Assembly (NCBI RefSeq): GCF_008000895.1
Contig: NZ_CP042823.1
Coordinates: 1,801,001 to 1,865,000 of the forward strand
DNA length: 64,000 nucleotides
Reading direction: 5' to 3'
Origin: Methylobacterium sp. WL1
GTDB lineage: Bacteria > Pseudomonadota > Alphaproteobacteria > Rhizobiales > Beijerinckiaceae
The notes below the pieces were generated by a model that ran no database searches, had not been told where the DNA came from, and saw only the letters and a program-made list of their open reading frames with translations. The position numbers were made by a program, and so were the translations under genes. Each line of letters begins with the position of its first letter. The stretch's first letter is position 1. Of this stretch, positions 50,606-58,839 are shown in pieces.

Positions 50606-51004
50606 TCAGCGCCGGCGGATCGGCTGCAGGGGGCTGTGGAAGAAGCCGGGCTCCATCCCGATGGCAGCGGCGCGCTCACCGATCACGGCGAGGCCGCCCA
50701 GCAGCCCGGCGACAGGGGAATCGAGCAGGCCGGGATGGTTGAGGGCCTTGCCGATCTGGCGGCCCTCCCACCAGAATTCCGCGAAGAGCAGGGCGAGGAG
50801 GCCGAGTAGCCCCCAGGTCACCAGGCCCTGCCCGAGGAAGTAGACGCCGTAGGGCGGCGACAGGATCGTGCTGAGCTTGGCCAAGCCGATCACCCCGGCA
50901 AAGCCCAGGACGAGGATCAGGAGCAGGCGGACCAGCAGGCGCCGATACAGGCGCAGGGCCAAGTCTAGTTCCTCCACGGAGGAGTGGTCGAGCTTCAAGG
51001 ACAT
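50606..51004 (-). CDS. Small membrane protein of unknown function
   Basis: A 132-residue protein with an acidic N-terminus (LDHSSVEELDLALRLYRR) and at least two strong membrane helices (LLLILVLGFAGVIGLA and GLVTWGLLGLLALLFAEF). A glycine-rich segment (GLLGGLAVIG) precedes the C-terminus. It converges on the gene at 50178 with a 14-bp gap. Family unknown. Confidence 0.7.
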   Translation of the reverse strand: MSLKLDHSSVEELDLALRLYRRLLVRLLLILVLGFAGVIGLAKLSTILSPPYGVYFLGQGLVTWGLLGLLALLFAEFWWEGRQIGKALNHPGLLDSPVAGLLGGLAVIGERAAAIGMEPGFFHSPLQPIRRR

Positions 51005-51148
51005 CCAGGTTCCTCACATGCGGTTCTTCCGCCTGATCCGGTCCGGGAGGTGTGGCTGACGGGCGGCCGCCCCGCAACCGGCACCGGGGCGGGTGACATC
51101 CCGGGGCCGGACGCCCATGCTCGTTCGCCGATGCGAGGAGCCCGAACC

Positions 51149-52003
51149 GTGCTGGCGATCCTGGACCGCTTGTTCTCCCGATCCGCCAGACCTGCCCCCG
51201 CGACGGGCCGCCTCAAGCCCGAGCAGGCGGCGGCGATCGCGGCGTGCGCCGCGGCGGGAACAGGCACAGCCACCACCGGCACGGCCGTGCCGACCCGGAC
51301 GGACACCGGCCTCGTCTGGGAGGTTTGCGAGGTCGCCTACGGCAGCGGCTGGCGCGTGTTCGTGGACGACGCCACGGGCGCCCGGCCCGCTCGGGCGCTG
51401 GGGCCTCAGGTGAGCCCGAGGGCACGGGGAAGAGTGCTCGGTGCGCTCGCCCTCCTGGGGCTTGCGGCCGGCCTCGCGCCGCAGGCCGTGCAGGCGCGCG
51501 CCGGGGGCGCCTACCCACTGGCCTGCCGTGACGTCCACGCGGATTTCGCCCGCACGGAGCACTGCGCCCGCCGCGCGTGGGACTTCGTCCGCATCGACCC
51601 CGTCCGCTTCGCGCGCATGCCGTTCCGGGGTGGGGTGACGGAGATCGTCGTCGATGGAGTCGGCTCGCTCTGGGCGCGCCGCGACGGGCTGGCGCTGCCG
51701 GTGTTCCCCCTCGACAACGGGCCGGATCCCTTCGCGCAGGGGTTGGTGCGCGCTCGTCACGCCGGCAAGGTCGCGTTTCACGATCGGCGCCTGCGCCGGG
51801 TGCTGGCCACGAATTTCGACTGGTCGTTCCCGTTCAACGCCCGCGGCGAGGCCCTGGTTTGCCAGGGCTGCCGCTCGGACGGGCGCGAGCCATCCGCCAT
51901 GGTCGGGGGCCGATGGGGGTTGATCGACCGGCGCGGCCGGCTGACGAGGCCGTTGGCGGAAGGCCGAGGCGCCGCCCGGCGCTACTTCGACTGGCCCCGA
52001 TGA
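51149..52003 (+). CDS. Two-part protein of unknown function with WG-like repeats
   Basis: A 284-residue protein. GTG 51149 is preferred because GAGGAG lies eight bases upstream. Residues 1-85 look soluble (GLVWEVCEVAYGSGWRVFVD). Then an apparent signal-peptide-like helix appears in the middle, near residues 95-115 (RVLGALALLGLAAGLAPQAV), followed by a beta-rich part with GGVTEIVVDGVGSLWARRDG and MVGGRWGLIDRRGRLTRPL, resembling WG repeats. The internal signal-like helix suggests either a membrane-anchored protein or two genes fused by a lost stop or frameshift. Confidence 0.65.
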   Translation: MLAILDRLFSRSARPAPATGRLKPEQAAAIAACAAAGTGTATTGTAVPTRTDTGLVWEVCEVAYGSGWRVFVDDATGARPARALGPQVSPRARGRVLGALALLGLAAGLAPQAVQARAGGAYPLACRDVHADFARTEHCARRAWDFVRIDPVRFARMPFRGGVTEIVVDGVGSLWARRDGLALPVFPLDNGPDPFAQGLVRARHAGKVAFHDRRLRRVLATNFDWSFPFNARGEALVCQGCRSDGREPSAMVGGRWGLIDRRGRLTRPLAEGRGAARRYFDWPR

Positions 52004-52208
52004 GGAGCGGACGACGCGATCGCGATCCCGCGCAAAGGTTTAGCGACCGCTCTCCGTCCGTCCTCATTAATAGACGCCGGTGCTACCCGTGGAACGTACG
52101 CTCCTTGACGTCAACCTGCTCGTCTCCCCGCAGACTTACGGAGGCGTAAGGACGAGCGTTTACCTTGAAGGAGACATCAGTCCTGTCTTAAGCGATCTTC
52201 GGCTGACC

Positions 52209-53495
52209 TCAGCCTGGACGCACCCGACTCTCATTCTTATGGCAAGATTCTAGATCGCGTACCGAGCGGTTGTAGGTCTCGTTGAAGCGTTGCGCCGGTT
52301 GGCTCGGATCACTCTTGGCGCGAATGTCCCGGGCGACGTCCCGGCCATGCCCAATCACGCTTGCAACCGTGTCGGTGTAGCCGGTGCAGGATGAGTTCGC
52401 CTTCGGGCTCATGCCGTCGAGAACCGTGCCGAGGTGGCGGTTGGCGTTCGAGACCTCGCCGAGTGCGGCCAGGAAGGGAGCGACATCCGCCTTCGGTCCC
52501 AGTGCCTCGAACCGCCGGACTGCGCGGCGCAGGGTGAGGCTGGTGGAGAGGAGGCGCCGTGCCGGCGCATCCTCCGGCAGCGCCGCCAGGCGGAGCTCAT
52601 CCCGGGCGATCTCGCGCTCGAACAGGGCCGTGCCATACGCGTCCATCGCCTTGGCGGCCGCGTCGACTCTGGGAACGAGGATCGCGTGCTGCTCGCGGGC
52701 GAACTTGAAGCCATCCTCTTTGAACTCGCGTGTGGTCTGATAGCGCGTGAGCGCCTTCAGGATGGGATTGACCTCACGCAGGGCTGCCAGCAGCCGGGAG
52801 GCCTGAGCATCCACCTCTGGCACGACGCCCGGCAAGGCAACGGCCTTCTCCAACTCGTCGATGACCCCATCGAAATCCACGATGCCGAAGTGGTACCAGG
52901 CGTTGGCGCCGAACTTCGTTCCGAGCTTGAGCACCCGCTCGTTGTCGCGCCGGTAGTCGGCCAACTGCTGCTCCAGGGGATGCGACCGGACGAGGTGGTT
53001 CTGGGCCTCGGTGTAAGCATTGGCCTTTGCCAGCGCCTGAGCCTCGGGCGTCGGCGCCGGCGCCGGGCGGGCGGTCGCCCGAGGCGAGCCCGGCGGTGGC
53101 GGCGGGCTCTGCAACAGGGCCTGTGAGGCCGCGGGTGCGGCGGGAAAATCGCATTTGAATGCGTCGACCAAGCTTTTGCGCACGGCCTCATGAGCCTGGG
53201 CGCACTGATAGGCCACGGTCGGACGCGCCGCCTCGTTGCGCAGGACCGAGTCGCGGAAGCTCTCGCGCATCGTGTTGATGCCCTGGCGGATGCCGGGGCG
53301 AGCGGCTTCCGGTACGCCGGGGCTGGCCGCGCATTGGCCATAGGCTTCCAGGAAGGCGTCGCAGCTCTCGACACCCACCGGTGTCACCGGCGTGACCGCC
53401 ACCACGGGTGTGGCCGAGATCCCCGACAGGAGGGCCAGCGCACAGGCCGAACGGTGAGACATGCCGAGCTTTCTCGTGGAGGCTGTGCTGCGCAT
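52209..53495 (-). CDS. Secreted helical protein of unknown function
   Basis: A 428-residue protein with a signal peptide (SACALALLSGISATPVVAVT) after a basic start. The mature part has a proline-rich linker near residue 130 (SPPPPPGSPRATARPAPAPT) and a long helical domain (residues ~150-420) with NAWYHFGIVDFDGVIDELEK, and ends SQPAQRFNETYNRSVRDLES. The pattern is reminiscent of DUF3829 (YiiG-like) lipoproteins, but the usual lipobox is absent, so the assignment is weak. ATG 53495 has a GAGG upstream; ATG 53462 would also give a clean signal peptide. Confidence 0.68.
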   Translation of the reverse strand: MRSTASTRKLGMSHRSACALALLSGISATPVVAVTPVTPVGVESCDAFLEAYGQCAASPGVPEAARPGIRQGINTMRESFRDSVLRNEAARPTVAYQCAQAHEAVRKSLVDAFKCDFPAAPAASQALLQSPPPPPGSPRATARPAPAPTPEAQALAKANAYTEAQNHLVRSHPLEQQLADYRRDNERVLKLGTKFGANAWYHFGIVDFDGVIDELEKAVALPGVVPEVDAQASRLLAALREVNPILKALTRYQTTREFKEDGFKFAREQHAILVPRVDAAAKAMDAYGTALFEREIARDELRLAALPEDAPARRLLSTSLTLRRAVRRFEALGPKADVAPFLAALGEVSNANRHLGTVLDGMSPKANSSCTGYTDTVASVIGHGRDVARDIRAKSDPSQPAQRFNETYNRSVRDLESCHKNESRVRPG

Positions 53496-53824
53496 TCTGG
53501 TCCTCGAAGTTGAAGCGCTTGGTCATGGAACGACGACGCTAGGGATTGCGGATGGCGACATGGACCTCGTTGCATCGATCAAGTCGGGATTGTAGCCGAG
53601 GAGATGGTCCGAACCCTCCTCGGCGATGCCTTTCCTCATAATTACGTGGGCCTGGCTGGTCTCCGCCGGGGTTCTTCATCCCGGGGTAGATCGGCAATGC
53701 TGGATGACCGCTTTGTCGATCTGCCGCCAATCAGCGGACAGACCGCAATCCACCCAACTCGGACATCGCGACAGCCAATCCGATCGCGGTCAGATTCCGG
53801 TTTCCCTCGCTGCGTCCAAACACG
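53496..53824. other. Intergenic region between a secreted protein gene and rpsI
   Basis: About 330 bp of lower-GC sequence with short overlapping ORFs on both strands that show no family signals or good ribosome binding sites. It must contain the promoter of the gene at 52209. I see no RNA gene. Confidence 0.5.
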
Positions 53825-53856
53825 AAAAAGGGCGGCTCCCGCAGGAACCGCCCTCT
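53825..53856 (-). terminator. Rho-independent terminator of rplM-rpsI
   Basis: Stem GGGCGGCTCC (53830-53839) pairs with GGAACCGCCC (53844-53853) with one mismatch and a CGCA loop. On the minus strand it is followed directly by TTTTT (53829-53825). It lies about 30 bases past the rpsI stop, as expected for the operon end. Confidence 0.85.
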
Positions 53857-53881
53857 TCCAAACCGTCGATGAGACCGCGGA

Positions 53882-54367
53882 TTAGCGCTTCGAGAACTGG
53901 AAGCTGCGGCGGGCCTTCTTGCGGCCGTACTTCTTGCGCTCGACGACGCGGGCGTCGCGGGTGAGGAAGCCTTCGCGCTTGAGCGGGGCGCGCAGCTCCG
54001 GCTCGTAGTAGGTCAGCGCCTTCGAGAGGCCGTGGCGCACCGCGCCGGCCTGGCCCGAGAGGCCGCCGCCGGCGACCGTGACGTTGATGTCGTACTGGTC
54101 GACGCGGCCGGCGATCTCCAGCGGCTGGCGCAGGATCATGCGCAGCACCGGACGGGCGAAGTAGACCTCGACCGGACGCTTGTTGATCGTGACCGTTCCG
54201 TTGCCCGGCTTGATCCAGACGCGGGCGACCGCGTCCTTGCGCTTGCCGGTGGCGTAGGCGCGGCCCTGGGTGTCCAGCTTCTGGACGTGGACCGGCGCCT
54301 CGTTGGCGGGATCCACCGCGCCGGTGTTCGCCCGGTTGAGGTCGGCGAGGGACTGGAGGGTCGCCAT
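53882..54367 (-). CDS. rpsI: 30S ribosomal protein S9
   Basis: A 161-residue S9. The family core begins at [20 protein letters not shown] and includes [20 protein letters not shown], ending in the conserved basic tail ([19 protein letters not shown]) whose last residues reach the P-site tRNA. A ~35-residue N-terminal extension is normal for alphaproteobacteria. ATG 54367 lies two bases after the rplM stop; a TTG six bases earlier is less likely. Confidence 0.97.
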   Translation of the reverse strand: MATLQSLADLNRANTGAVDPANEAPVHVQKLDTQGRAYATGKRKDAVARVWIKPGNGTVTINKRPVEVYFARPVLRMILRQPLEIAGRVDQYDINVTVAGGGLSGQAGAVRHGLSKALTYYEPELRAPLKREGFLTRDARVVERKKYGRKKARRSFQFSKR

Positions 54368-54369
54368 GA

Positions 54370-54831
54370 TCAAGCGCTCACGTTCTTGCGGTTGAGGGCG
54401 CCGACGTCGAGCGCCTGCGGCTGCTGGGCCACGTGCGGGTGCTCGGCGCCCTTGTAGACGCGGAGGTTGCCGAGGATCTGCCGGAAGAGCGGGCCGCGGG
54501 GCAGCATGCGCTCGACGGCCTTCTCGACCACGCGCTCGGGGAAGCGCCCTTCGAGGATGAACTTGGCCGTGCGGTCCTTGATCCCGCCCGGGTAGCCGGT
54601 GTGGTAGTAGTAGCGCTTCTGGACGTACTTGCGGCCGGTGAACTTCACCTTGTCCGCGTTGACGACAATCACGTGGTCACCGCAATCGACGTGGGGCGTG
54701 TAGGCGGCCTTGTGCTTGCCGCGCAGGCGCATCGCGACGATCGAGGCGAGGCGGCCGACGACGAGGCCCTCCGCGTCGATCACGATCCACTTCTTGTCGA
54801 CCTCGGCGGGCTTTAGTGAGGTGGTCTTCAT
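54370..54831 (-). CDS. rplM: 50S ribosomal protein L13
   Basis: A 153-residue L13, the normal length. It starts [20 protein letters not shown] and has [40 protein letters not shown] and [20 protein letters not shown]. It is the first gene of the rplM-rpsI pair, transcribed leftward. ATG 54831 gives the family start; the frame is open upstream but that part is leader. Confidence 0.97.
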   Translation of the reverse strand: MKTTSLKPAEVDKKWIVIDAEGLVVGRLASIVAMRLRGKHKAAYTPHVDCGDHVIVVNADKVKFTGRKYVQKRYYYHTGYPGGIKDRTAKFILEGRFPERVVEKAVERMLPRGPLFRQILGNLRVYKGAEHPHVAQQPQALDVGALNRKNVSA

Positions 54832-55025
54832 GGTGAGATCCCAGGGTTCCGATGCGCCGGAACCCCGACGGATCGGGACGCGGACAGCCTCGGGGTGCCG
54901 AAAAACGAGCCGCCGCGTGGGGAGCACGCGGCGGCGACGGCCGGTGGATAGCCGGGGATGCCCGCTCCGTCAACCAATAAAATCGAAATCCCGAAAACGC
55001 CTTTCTCTGGAATGACTTCGCCTTA

Positions 55026-55043
55026 GCGGTATCATGATACCGC
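55026..55043. promoter_or_regulatory. 18-bp perfect palindrome, possible operator
   Basis: GCGGTATCATGATACCGC is fully self-complementary. It lies five bases past the stop of the CoA-binding protein gene and 195 bases upstream of the rplM ATG. Without a T-run it is a poor terminator. Its core matches the form GGTATNATNATACC of the site at 35023-35036. Confidence 0.5.
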
Positions 55044-55048
55044 GTCCC

Positions 55049-55660
55049 TCACTCCGGGCGTTTGCCTCGCTCGGCGATGGTGAGCCTCTGGACGCCCCGG
55101 CCCGCCAGAACCGGTTTCTTCGCGGTGATGATGCGGGAGTTCACCCCGGTCCAGCCGATCTCCCCCGAGAGCCGGCCGTACTCGATCTTCGGGCAGCGGT
55201 TCATGATCACCGCGAGGCCGCGGGCCTCGGCCCGGGCGGCGGCGGCGTCGTCGCGCACGCCGAGCTGCATCCAGATCACCTTCGGCGGCGGGTCGAGGGC
55301 GAGCGCCTCGTCCACCAGCGGGCCGGCGGCGGCAGAGCTGCGGAAGATCTCGACCATGTCGATCGGCTCACGGATCTCGGCGAGCGCGGCCGCCACCCGC
55401 CGCCCGAGCAGCTCCTGCCCGGCGAGCCCGGGATTGACCGGGATGACCGCATAGCCCCGGTCGAGCAGGTATTTCAGCACGATCCAGCTCGGGCGGGCCG
55501 GGTTCGCGGAGGCGCCGACCAGCGCGATCGTGCGCGTGTCGTTCAGGATCCTGCGGATCTGCGCCTCGGGATAGCGCGTGTGCCGGCCGGCGAAATCCGA
55601 CCCCGGCTCCTCGGTGACGCTGGTCTCTTGCATGTCGCGGATCCGCTCCCGCCGCATCAT
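55049..55660 (-). CDS. CoA-binding domain protein (YccU-like)
   Basis: A Rossmann-fold CoA-binding protein with the signature TIALVGASANPARPSWIVLK, then YAVIPVNPGLAGQELLGRRV, EPIDMVEIFRSSAAAGPLVD and KVIWMQLGVRDDAAAARAEA, ending near MNRCPKIEYGRL. The family is small, cytoplasmic and of unknown physiological role. ATG 55660 gives 203 residues; ATG 55633 (MQETSVTEEPG) is equally possible, since neither has a strong ribosome binding site. Confidence 0.88.
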   Translation of the reverse strand: MMRRERIRDMQETSVTEEPGSDFAGRHTRYPEAQIRRILNDTRTIALVGASANPARPSWIVLKYLLDRGYAVIPVNPGLAGQELLGRRVAAALAEIREPIDMVEIFRSSAAAGPLVDEALALDPPPKVIWMQLGVRDDAAAARAEARGLAVIMNRCPKIEYGRLSGEIGWTGVNSRIITAKKPVLAGRGVQRLTIAERGKRPE

Positions 55661-55694
55661 CGCAGGGCCGGCGGCCGTGCGGGTTCACATCTCT

Positions 55695-57011
55695 CTATAA
55701 CCGCCAGACTTCGTGCCCCAGCGCCCGGAACGCGGCCGGGTCGTAGAGCGCCTTCACGTCCACGATCAGGCCCCCGGCCTTGAGCCGGGCGGCGATCTCC
55801 TCCGGGGGGCGCTCGGCATAGTCCCGGTGCGGCACCGCCACCACGACGGCGTCGGCCTGGTCGGGCAGATCGGCCCAGTCGATCAGGTCGATGCCGTACG
55901 CGGCCCTGGCCTCGTCCTTGCGCGCGCGGGGATCGTGGACCGAGACGGCGCAGCCGAACTCCGCCAGCTCCCGGACCAGGTCGGCCACCTTGGAGTTGCG
56001 CAGGTCCGAGCAATTCTCCTTGAAGGTCAAACCCAGCACGATGACCTTGGCGCCCCGGGCACCGCCGCCATCGCGGGCCCCCTGCCGGACGATCAGCTTG
56101 ACGGTCTTGCGGGCGACATGGGCCGCCATGCTGTCGTTGATGCGACGCCCGGCCAGGATCACCTGCGGGTGGTGGCCGACCATCGCGGCCTTGTGGGTCA
56201 GGTAATAGGGATCGACCCCGATGCAGTGGCCCCCGACCAGCCCCGGGCGGAACGGCATAAAGTTCCACTTGGTGCTGGCGGCCCGCAGCACCTCCAGGGT
56301 GTCGAGGTCGAGCTTGTCGAAGATCTGCGACAGCTCGTTCATTAGCGCGATGTTCAGGTCGCGCTGGGTGTTCTCGATCACCTTGGCGGCCTCCGCCACC
56401 CGGATCGACGAGGTCGCGTGGATCCCGGCCTCGATGATCGTCCCGTAGAGCGCGGTGAGCCGGTCCAGGGTTTCGGGTGTGTCGCCGGCCACGATCTTCA
56501 CGACCTTGGCGAGGCTGTGCTCCCGGTCGCCGGGATTGATCCGCTCCGGCGAGTAGCCGACCCAGAAGTCAGTTTTCCAGCGCAGGCCGGAATGCCGCTC
56601 CAGCACGGGCACGCAGACCTCCTCGGTGGCGCCCGGATAGACCGTGGATTCGAACACCACGGTCGCCCCGGGCCGCATGTGCCGCCCGACCAGCGCGGAG
56701 GCCTCGGTGAGCAGGCCGAAATCCGGGCTCTGGGCGTCGTCCACCGGCGTCGGCACCGTGACGATGATCACGTCGGCCTCCGACAGGGCGGCCGGGTCGT
56801 CGGTGATCGACAGGTGCAGGGCCGCCCGGAACGCCCCCGGCTCGATCTCCCCGGCCGGGTCGATCCCGTCCCGGTAGGCCGCGACCTTGGCGGTCGCGCG
56901 CTCGTAGCCGATCGTGCGCAGGCCCTGCCCGAACGCCAGGGCGAGCGGCAGCCCGACATAGCCCAGGCCGACGATGGCCACGCAGGTTTCTTCGGAGGGG
57001 GTGACGTCCAT
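55695..57011 (-). CDS. UDP-N-acetylhexosamine dehydrogenase (WbpA/TviB type)
   Basis: A 438-residue nucleotide-sugar dehydrogenase that oxidises C6 of a UDP-HexNAc to the uronic acid using two NAD+. The NAD site is VAIVGLGYVGLPLALAFG at residue 11, followed by SEADVIIVTVPTPVDDAQSP; the catalytic cysteine lies in GGHCIGVDPYYLTHKAAMVG near residue 261. The ending with LGLTFKENCSDLRNSKVADL fits the TviB/WbpA branch rather than UDP-glucose dehydrogenase. It stands apart from the glycan locus by about 27 kb. Confidence 0.9.
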   Translation of the reverse strand: MDVTPSEETCVAIVGLGYVGLPLALAFGQGLRTIGYERATAKVAAYRDGIDPAGEIEPGAFRAALHLSITDDPAALSEADVIIVTVPTPVDDAQSPDFGLLTEASALVGRHMRPGATVVFESTVYPGATEEVCVPVLERHSGLRWKTDFWVGYSPERINPGDREHSLAKVVKIVAGDTPETLDRLTALYGTIIEAGIHATSSIRVAEAAKVIENTQRDLNIALMNELSQIFDKLDLDTLEVLRAASTKWNFMPFRPGLVGGHCIGVDPYYLTHKAAMVGHHPQVILAGRRINDSMAAHVARKTVKLIVRQGARDGGGARGAKVIVLGLTFKENCSDLRNSKVADLVRELAEFGCAVSVHDPRARKDEARAAYGIDLIDWADLPDQADAVVVAVPHRDYAERPPEEIAARLKAGGLIVDVKALYDPAAFRALGHEVWRL

Positions 57012-57122
57012 CGTGATGCCGTGCGGGGCGCGTGCCGCCCGGATCGGGTCATACCTGCTCCGGGCGGGTTTCGGTATGCGGGGGCAGGCGGTGACGGCGC
57101 ATCGCCTTCATGGCAGGCGCCT

Positions 57123-57148
57123 TCCCTCCCCCCTCTGCGGGGGAGGGA
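57123..57148. repeat. GC-rich hairpin element
   Basis: TCCCTCCCCC (57123-57132) and GGGGGAGGGA (57139-57148) form a perfect 10-bp stem with a 6-nt loop, between the start of the sugar dehydrogenase gene and the end of the amidohydrolase gene. It may act as a transcript end for the amidohydrolase gene. Confidence 0.55.
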
Positions 57149-57202
57149 GAGGTGCGCGTCACCGGCTGCGGCGCACTCGTCATCGAGGACGTGCGACCGC
57201 CC

Positions 57203-58621
57203 TCACCCCACCGACATCCGCAGCGGCGGCGCCACCTCCGGCGGCAGGGGCGAGACGTAGCCGGCGGCGCCGACCCGGCGGGCGAGGTCGGCCTTGGCGG
57301 CCTCCCGCAGGGCGGGATCGGTGAGCGCCAGGGCGCCGGTGGCGGCCATCGCCTTGGCGACCTGAACCATCGCCTTGTGGGCGGCCGGGCTGCGGCCCTG
57401 GGCGACCACCTGCCAGGTGTGGAACGGGGTTCCGATCGCCACCGTGGGCGCATGGGCCTGCACGGTCGGCACCACCCAGCTCACGTCGCCGACATCGGTG
57501 GAGCCCACCGCCGGGTTGCGCGGGGCGTCGCGCGGGACCAGGAAATCGGCCAGCGGTGCCTCCGTACGGGGCAGCCCGATGGCGCGGAACACGGCATCGA
57601 TGTCGCCGTCGCTGAGCGTCCCCCGGATCGCGTCGGCGAAGGCCCGGTCGGCCGCGTCGAAATGGGGCGGCCCGAGGTCCTCCATGACGCCGTGGAGCGC
57701 CCGCTCCAGCGGGTCGTTGCCGAGCAGGTTCGAGACGGCGCTGACGATCCGCACCTCGACGCCGGTCTCGGTCATCTGGGCGGCGCCCTCAGCCACCTTC
57801 TTCACCCGCTCAACCAGGGCGAGCATGCCCGGGAGGTCCCGCGCCCGGATCGAGTACCGCACCCGGGCGCTCGCCTGGACGACGTTGGGGGCGATGCCGC
57901 CGGCGTCGAGATAGGCGTAGTGCACCCGCGCGTCGGAGGGCATGTGCTCGCGCATGTAGTTCACGCCGACGCTCATCAGCTCCACCGCGTCCAGCGCCGA
58001 GCGGCCGAGATGCGGCGCGGCCGCCGCGTGGGCGGTCCGGCCGGTGAAGATGAAGTCCGCCCGGGTGTTGGCGAGCGCCACCGGGGGCGCCACCTCCCAG
58101 AAGCTGCCGGGGTGCCAGGAGATCGCGATGTCGGCATCCGCGAAGGCGCCGGCGCGGACCATGAACGCCTTGGCGGCCCCGCCCTCCTCGGCCGGGCAGC
58201 CGTAATAGCGCACGCGGCCGGGGGTGCCGGTCTCGGCGAGCCAGTCCTTCACGGCGGTCGCGGCCAGCAACGCCGCCGCCCCGAGCAGGTTGTGGCCGCA
58301 GCCATGGCCGTGGCCGCCCGGCTCCACGGGCCGGTGCTCGGCCACGCCCGCCTCCTGCGACAGGCCCGGCAGCGCGTCGTACTCGCCCAGGAAGGCGATG
58401 ACCGGACCGCCCTCTCCCGCCTCGCCCATCACGGCGGTGGGGATGCCCGCGACCTGCTCGGTGACGCGGAAGCCTTGATGGCGCAGCTCCGCCGCGTGCT
58501 CGGCGCAGGAGCGCTCCTCCGTGTAGCAGACCTCCGGCATGCCCCAGACGCGCTCGGACAGGGCGATCAGCCGCGCCTTCTGCGTGTCCACGTGGCGCCA
58601 CACGGTGTTGCGGTTGTCCAT
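57203..58621 (-). CDS. M20D-family amidohydrolase (AbgB-like)
   Basis: A 472-residue M20 metallopeptidase of the aminobenzoyl-glutamate utilisation B type. The signature GMPEVCYTEERSCAEHAAEL lies near residue 27, the metal-binding GHGHGCGHNLLGAA near 108, and the catalytic glutamate pair in CPAEEGGA near 143. It probably cleaves an amide or short peptide. ATG 58621 has a GGAG nine bases upstream. It is divergent from a peptide-type ABC transporter starting at 58840, so uptake and hydrolysis of the same amide is plausible. Confidence 0.9.
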   Translation of the reverse strand: MDNRNTVWRHVDTQKARLIALSERVWGMPEVCYTEERSCAEHAAELRHQGFRVTEQVAGIPTAVMGEAGEGGPVIAFLGEYDALPGLSQEAGVAEHRPVEPGGHGHGCGHNLLGAAALLAATAVKDWLAETGTPGRVRYYGCPAEEGGAAKAFMVRAGAFADADIAISWHPGSFWEVAPPVALANTRADFIFTGRTAHAAAAPHLGRSALDAVELMSVGVNYMREHMPSDARVHYAYLDAGGIAPNVVQASARVRYSIRARDLPGMLALVERVKKVAEGAAQMTETGVEVRIVSAVSNLLGNDPLERALHGVMEDLGPPHFDAADRAFADAIRGTLSDGDIDAVFRAIGLPRTEAPLADFLVPRDAPRNPAVGSTDVGDVSWVVPTVQAHAPTVAIGTPFHTWQVVAQGRSPAAHKAMVQVAKAMAATGALALTDPALREAAKADLARRVGAAGYVSPLPPEVAPPLRMSVG

Positions 58622-58839
58622 CTCGTCGTCTCCGAGCGTGTCTCGCGTCGATGCGCACCCATAGCGGGTGCGGCGGCCTGCGTGTCGGGCCCCGTCATGC
58701 AGGCCCGGGGCCAGGCTGCCGAGCCCCGGCGACGACGTTTCGCCCCAAGCGTAACTGGCGCGCCCCTTGCCAAGGGCCTTGCCAAAGCCGCACCCAGAAG
58801 GATGCTGTGCGGGTCGCGGCGGCAATCAGGGATCGATGC

